Source of the DNA: Promerops cafer
Taxonomy: Eukaryota > Chordata > Aves > Passeriformes > Nectariniidae
DNA: 64,000 nt
Direction of reading: 5' to 3'
Assembly (NCBI GenBank): GCA_013398275.1
Contig: VZSE01003113.1
Span: 1,326,641-1,390,640, forward strand
Part shown: positions 62,801 through 64,000 of the stretch, in pieces
Position numbering within the stretch: the stretch's first letter is position 1
Layout of the letters: each line of letters begins with the position of its first letter
Position numbers and translations under genes: made by a program
The notes under the pieces: generated by a model
The model's database searches: none
Told to the model about the DNA's origin: nothing
The model's input: only the letters and a program-made list of their open reading frames with translations

Positions 62801-63907
62801 TTTAATAGCATTTTTATTTCCTCCACATAATGCCTCTTTTAGCAACCTTTCTGATGAAAAGAAACATGTATATAAATAGGTATGCAAAAGCACTGTGTGT
62901 TTTATCTGGCCCAGGAAAAATTCTTCCATGTGGCCACTCATATATGAGATGACTTCAACTAAAAGAAATTTGCTCAGATCATGTCTGTCACCAGGGGCCT
63001 ACTGTACTAATTACCAATTCAGTAGCTAACTCAAACGAGTAACTGACAGACTTTTAACAAATATGGGCACTTTTTTTTTTGTCATTAGCAACTTGTATGT
63101 AATTTAGGGTCATGGCAGAGCACACATATTATTACCACAAAAATATCAAATATAAAATTAACAGTGTGGTACATTCCCAGATGCCCTCCTGTATTTATAT
63201 CCCACACCCTTTAGTAAGAAATACGTTACTATTTTTAAAAAAAGTTAAAAAAAACACAAATAAAATCCCAACTCTTTAGGGTTGGAATCTACAGCTTAGC
63301 CAAAGCCATGAATATAGCAAGGAGGAAGAAATCAACCTCAATGTACTTAATAAAGCCATAATCAGCAAAAAAACCTGTGTTAGAACTACTTTGCTACGTC
63401 CCCGTGCTCCCCCGCACACACCCAATGCTGGGTCACTTGTGACTCTGCATATACGTATTATGGACTAGACATTAATCCCAAAGCGCTATGGAGAAGCACA
63501 AGGGCACCTATCTCCCCACGACGCAACGCTGCCCCAGGCACAGGGCGGCCCAGGTGACCCTGGGCAGCACAACAGAACCCCAGCTTCATCTGCTTGCAGC
63601 TGAGCCTGGCAGACACCAGCTCGGGGCCGGCGGCTGTGGGAGCCCTGCAGAAGAGGAGGGGTGGGGCGCGGGGAGCCTCTCGCCCGCCGGAGAGCTGGCC
63701 GGGAAGGGGCGAGGGAGCTCCCCCGCGGGCCCGGCCCTGCGGGGCGCAGGCCGCGCCCAGACGGCATTGTCCGACAAGGCGCCTAGGCCGGAGCTGGCCA
63801 GCCAGAGAGGCTGTGGAAGGCTGGCGGGCGCCCCCTCACCTGGACTTGCCGACGCCGCTCTCGCCGATAATGAGGATCTTCAGGGTGGTCAGCACGTCCT
63901 CGTCCAT
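50628..63907 (-). CDS. RAB18: RAB18 small GTPase, complete spliced coding sequence (7 coding exons)
   Basis: Rab-family GTPase of the ER and lipid-droplet surface. In the known family it is activated by the RAB3GAP1/2 complex, it acts in ER and lipid-droplet traffic, and human loss causes Warburg Micro syndrome. The coding join on the minus strand is 63907-63840, 61252-61197, 56001-55940, 54149-54077, 52591-52473, 52392-52326, 50806-50628, giving 207 residues against 206 in human. Visible motifs: P-loop GESGVGKS (residues 15-22), switch I Thr40 in ATIGVDF, WDTAGQE (62-68, catalytic Gln67), NKID (122-125), SAK (151-153), and a C-terminal CSML prenylation box (Cys204). Every intron has GT/AG ends and junction phases preserve the frame. 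The start has G at -3 and +4. The coding span is about 13.3 kb. No frame disruption is seen, so the gene is judged functional. Confidence 0.98.
50807..52325 (-). other. RAB18: RAB18 intron 6
   Basis: 1,519-base intron. It contains a CA/TA-rich low-complexity patch at about 51440-51472, otherwise nothing recognisable. Confidence 0.95.
51440..51472. repeat. CA/TA low-complexity patch
   Basis: Alternating purine-pyrimidine run of ACAC and TATA units inside RAB18 intron 6. Confidence 0.85.
52326..52392 (-). CDS. RAB18: RAB18 coding exon 6
   Basis: A 67-base exon that encodes ENREVDRNEGLKFARKHSML then FI, plus the first base of Glu149. The acceptor is TTATAG| and the donor is ATAG|GTATGT. Confidence 0.98.
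52393..52472 (-). other. RAB18: RAB18 intron 5, 80 bases
   Basis: Very short intron (GTAAAC...TATAG) between the NKIDK and ENREV coding segments, close to the practical minimum for vertebrate introns. Confidence 0.97.
52473..52591 (-). CDS. RAB18: RAB18 coding exon 5
   Basis: A 119-base exon that encodes residues 87-126 (YDVTRRDTFVKLDNWLNELE... to NKIDK), including the guanine-specifying NKID motif. Residue 117 is Gln (CAA, plus strand ttg at 52500-52502), where the human protein has Asn. The acceptor is CTTTCAG| and the donor is TAAG|GTAAAC. The intron that follows is only 80 bases long. Confidence 0.98.
52592..54076 (-). other. RAB18: RAB18 intron 4
   Basis: 1,485-base intron with canonical ends. 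I see no recognisable element in it. Confidence 0.95.
54077..54149 (-). CDS. RAB18: RAB18 coding exon 4
   Basis: A 73-base exon that encodes switch II: DTAGQERFRTLTPSYYRGAQ then GVIL, plus one base of Val87. It includes catalytic Gln67, the residue mutated in the family's GTP-locked Q67L form. The acceptor is TTATTAG| and the donor is CTAG|GTAAGT. Confidence 0.98.
54150..55939 (-). other. RAB18: RAB18 intron 3
   Basis: 1,790-base AT-rich intron with canonical ends. I see no repeat, RNA gene or coding segment in it. Confidence 0.95.
55940..56001 (-). CDS. RAB18: RAB18 coding exon 3
   Basis: A 62-base exon that completes Gly42 and encodes VDFKVKTISVDGNKAKLAIW, the effector-loop-to-interswitch strands. 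It ends exactly after Trp62, so the DTAGQ motif falls in the next exon. The acceptor is TCCTCTAG| and the donor is ATGG|GTAAGT. Confidence 0.98.
57599..57625. repeat. TA-rich palindromic patch in RAB18 intron 2
   Basis: Contains the perfect 14-base palindrome GATATATATATATC (57610-57623), preceded by a shorter GATATATAT copy. Confidence 0.8.
60674..60840 (-). other. RAB18: Candidate alternative RAB18 exon in intron 2
   Basis: On the minus strand a strong acceptor (TCTTTTTTTCTTCTACTTAG, ending at 60841) is followed by sequence open in the exact phase left by exon 2. It would continue ...AATI with AISSLAARLLRKVEESQESR and run to TAA at 60676-60674, 55 residues in all. Composition looks coding-like (charged, helix-like). 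No good in-phase GT donor is visible, so it would act as an alternative terminal exon or a poison exon. AATAAA hexamers lie further downstream at about 60426-60441. This is a prediction with no transcript support. Confidence 0.3.
61197..61252 (-). CDS. RAB18: RAB18 coding exon 2
   Basis: A 56-base exon that completes Ser23 and encodes LLLRFTDDTFDPELAATI plus the first base of Gly42, including switch I with the Mg-coordinating Thr40. The acceptor is CTATCAG| and the donor is ATTG|GTAAGT, a near-perfect donor. It ends in phase 1, matching the start of exon 3. Confidence 0.98.
61253..63839 (-). other. RAB18: RAB18 intron 1
   Basis: 2,587-base intron. It starts in the CpG island (to about 63500), then becomes AT-rich. 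It holds a 16-bp inverted repeat (62472-62540) and a T16 run on the plus strand (61360-61375) about 110 bases before the acceptor. Open frames inside it, such as the plus-strand one at 62024-62350, match nothing I recognise. Confidence 0.95.
62472..62540. repeat. 16-bp perfect inverted repeat in RAB18 intron 1
   Basis: Arms AATGATAGTTTTATTC (62472-62487) and GAATAAAACTATCATT (62525-62540) are exact reverse complements with a 37-base loop. It could be a terminal-inverted-repeat remnant of a tiny DNA transposon, or an RNA hairpin in the intron. Confidence 0.95.
63840..63907 (-). CDS. RAB18: RAB18 coding exon 1
   Basis: Encodes MDEDVLTTLKILIIGESGVGKS plus two bases of the next Ser codon (68 coding bases, phase 2 end). 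It contains the whole GxxxxGKS nucleotide-binding P-loop. The donor reads CCAG|GTGAGG on the minus strand. The ATG is chosen because it gives the exact family N terminus and has a good context (G at -3, G at +4). Confidence 0.98.
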
Positions 63908-64000
63908 TCCGGCAGCGCCCCCAGACCGGCCCCGACCGCCCGACGCTCCGTGCGCAGCTGCGGCGGCGGCGCTGCGCCTGCGCGGGGCCGCCCGCGGTTT
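63908..64000 (-). other. RAB18: RAB18 5' UTR and proximal promoter, cut by window edge
   Basis: GC-rich, CpG-dense sequence immediately upstream of the ATG, with a CGG-triplet run near 63959-63969. No TATA box is visible, as expected for a housekeeping CpG-island gene. The transcription start cannot be placed from sequence and may lie beyond the window. Confidence 0.75.
63973..63984 (-). promoter_or_regulatory. NRF1-like site
   Basis: Minus strand CGCGCAGGCGCA differs from the NRF1 consensus YGCGCAYGCGCR at one position. It lies about 65-80 bases upstream of the RAB18 ATG in the CpG island, a typical location. This is a motif match only. Confidence 0.4.

Larger units (their letters stand above)
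63500..64000. promoter_or_regulatory. CpG island promoter of RAB18
   Basis: Dense CpG and high GC, in sharp contrast to the AT-rich DNA on its left. It covers the start codon, exon 1 and the first few hundred bases of intron 1. GC-box-like runs occur at about 63656-63675 and 63700-63712. This is the usual architecture of a broadly expressed Rab gene promoter. Confidence 0.85.

Noticed and set aside
1..64000. CRISPR arrays, bacterial operons, plasmid or phage systems
   Set aside because: The window is vertebrate nuclear DNA with spliced genes and CR1 LINEs. No prokaryotic features are present.

Overview
This is a vertebrate nuclear window, almost certainly from a bird. It has spliced exons with GT-AG introns, long AT-rich intergenic DNA and three fragments of CR1, the dominant avian LINE. 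The one protein gene I can prove is RAB18, whose tail (SQNRGVKLSNKEEG, ending CSML) is bird-like. A passerine is plausible but cannot be proven from this sequence.

Right end (about 49.3-64.0 kb): the complete coding part of RAB18 lies on the minus strand. Seven coding exons join at 63907-63840, 61252-61197, 56001-55940, 54149-54077, 52591-52473, 52392-52326 and 50806-50628. All junctions have GT/AG ends and compatible phases, and the product is 207 residues. A CpG-island promoter covers the start codon. The 5' UTR runs to the window edge, so the transcription start may lie outside. An AT-rich 3' UTR with several possible poly(A) signals follows the stop.

Middle and left (1 to about 49.3 kb): I find no convincing protein gene. 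There is a lone tRNA-Asn(GTT) gene at 45431-45504 with a Pol III terminator. There are CR1 fragments at about 5.7, 27.8-28.4 and 45.8 kb, a hexanucleotide microsatellite at 2.4 kb, two ancient tRNA-SINE-like heads, and several inverted repeats. In other vertebrates the gene downstream of RAB18 is the homeobox gene MKX, pointing toward RAB18. No MKX exon is visible here, so this stretch is probably the RAB18-MKX intergenic interval, which may hold regulatory DNA. Several segments look like conserved noncoding elements by composition only.

No new multi-gene system is evident. The best items to follow up are a candidate alternative exon in RAB18 intron 2 (60840-60674), an unexplained open segment with good flanking splice signals at 9051-9432, and two clean inverted repeats (28661-28703; 62472-62540).
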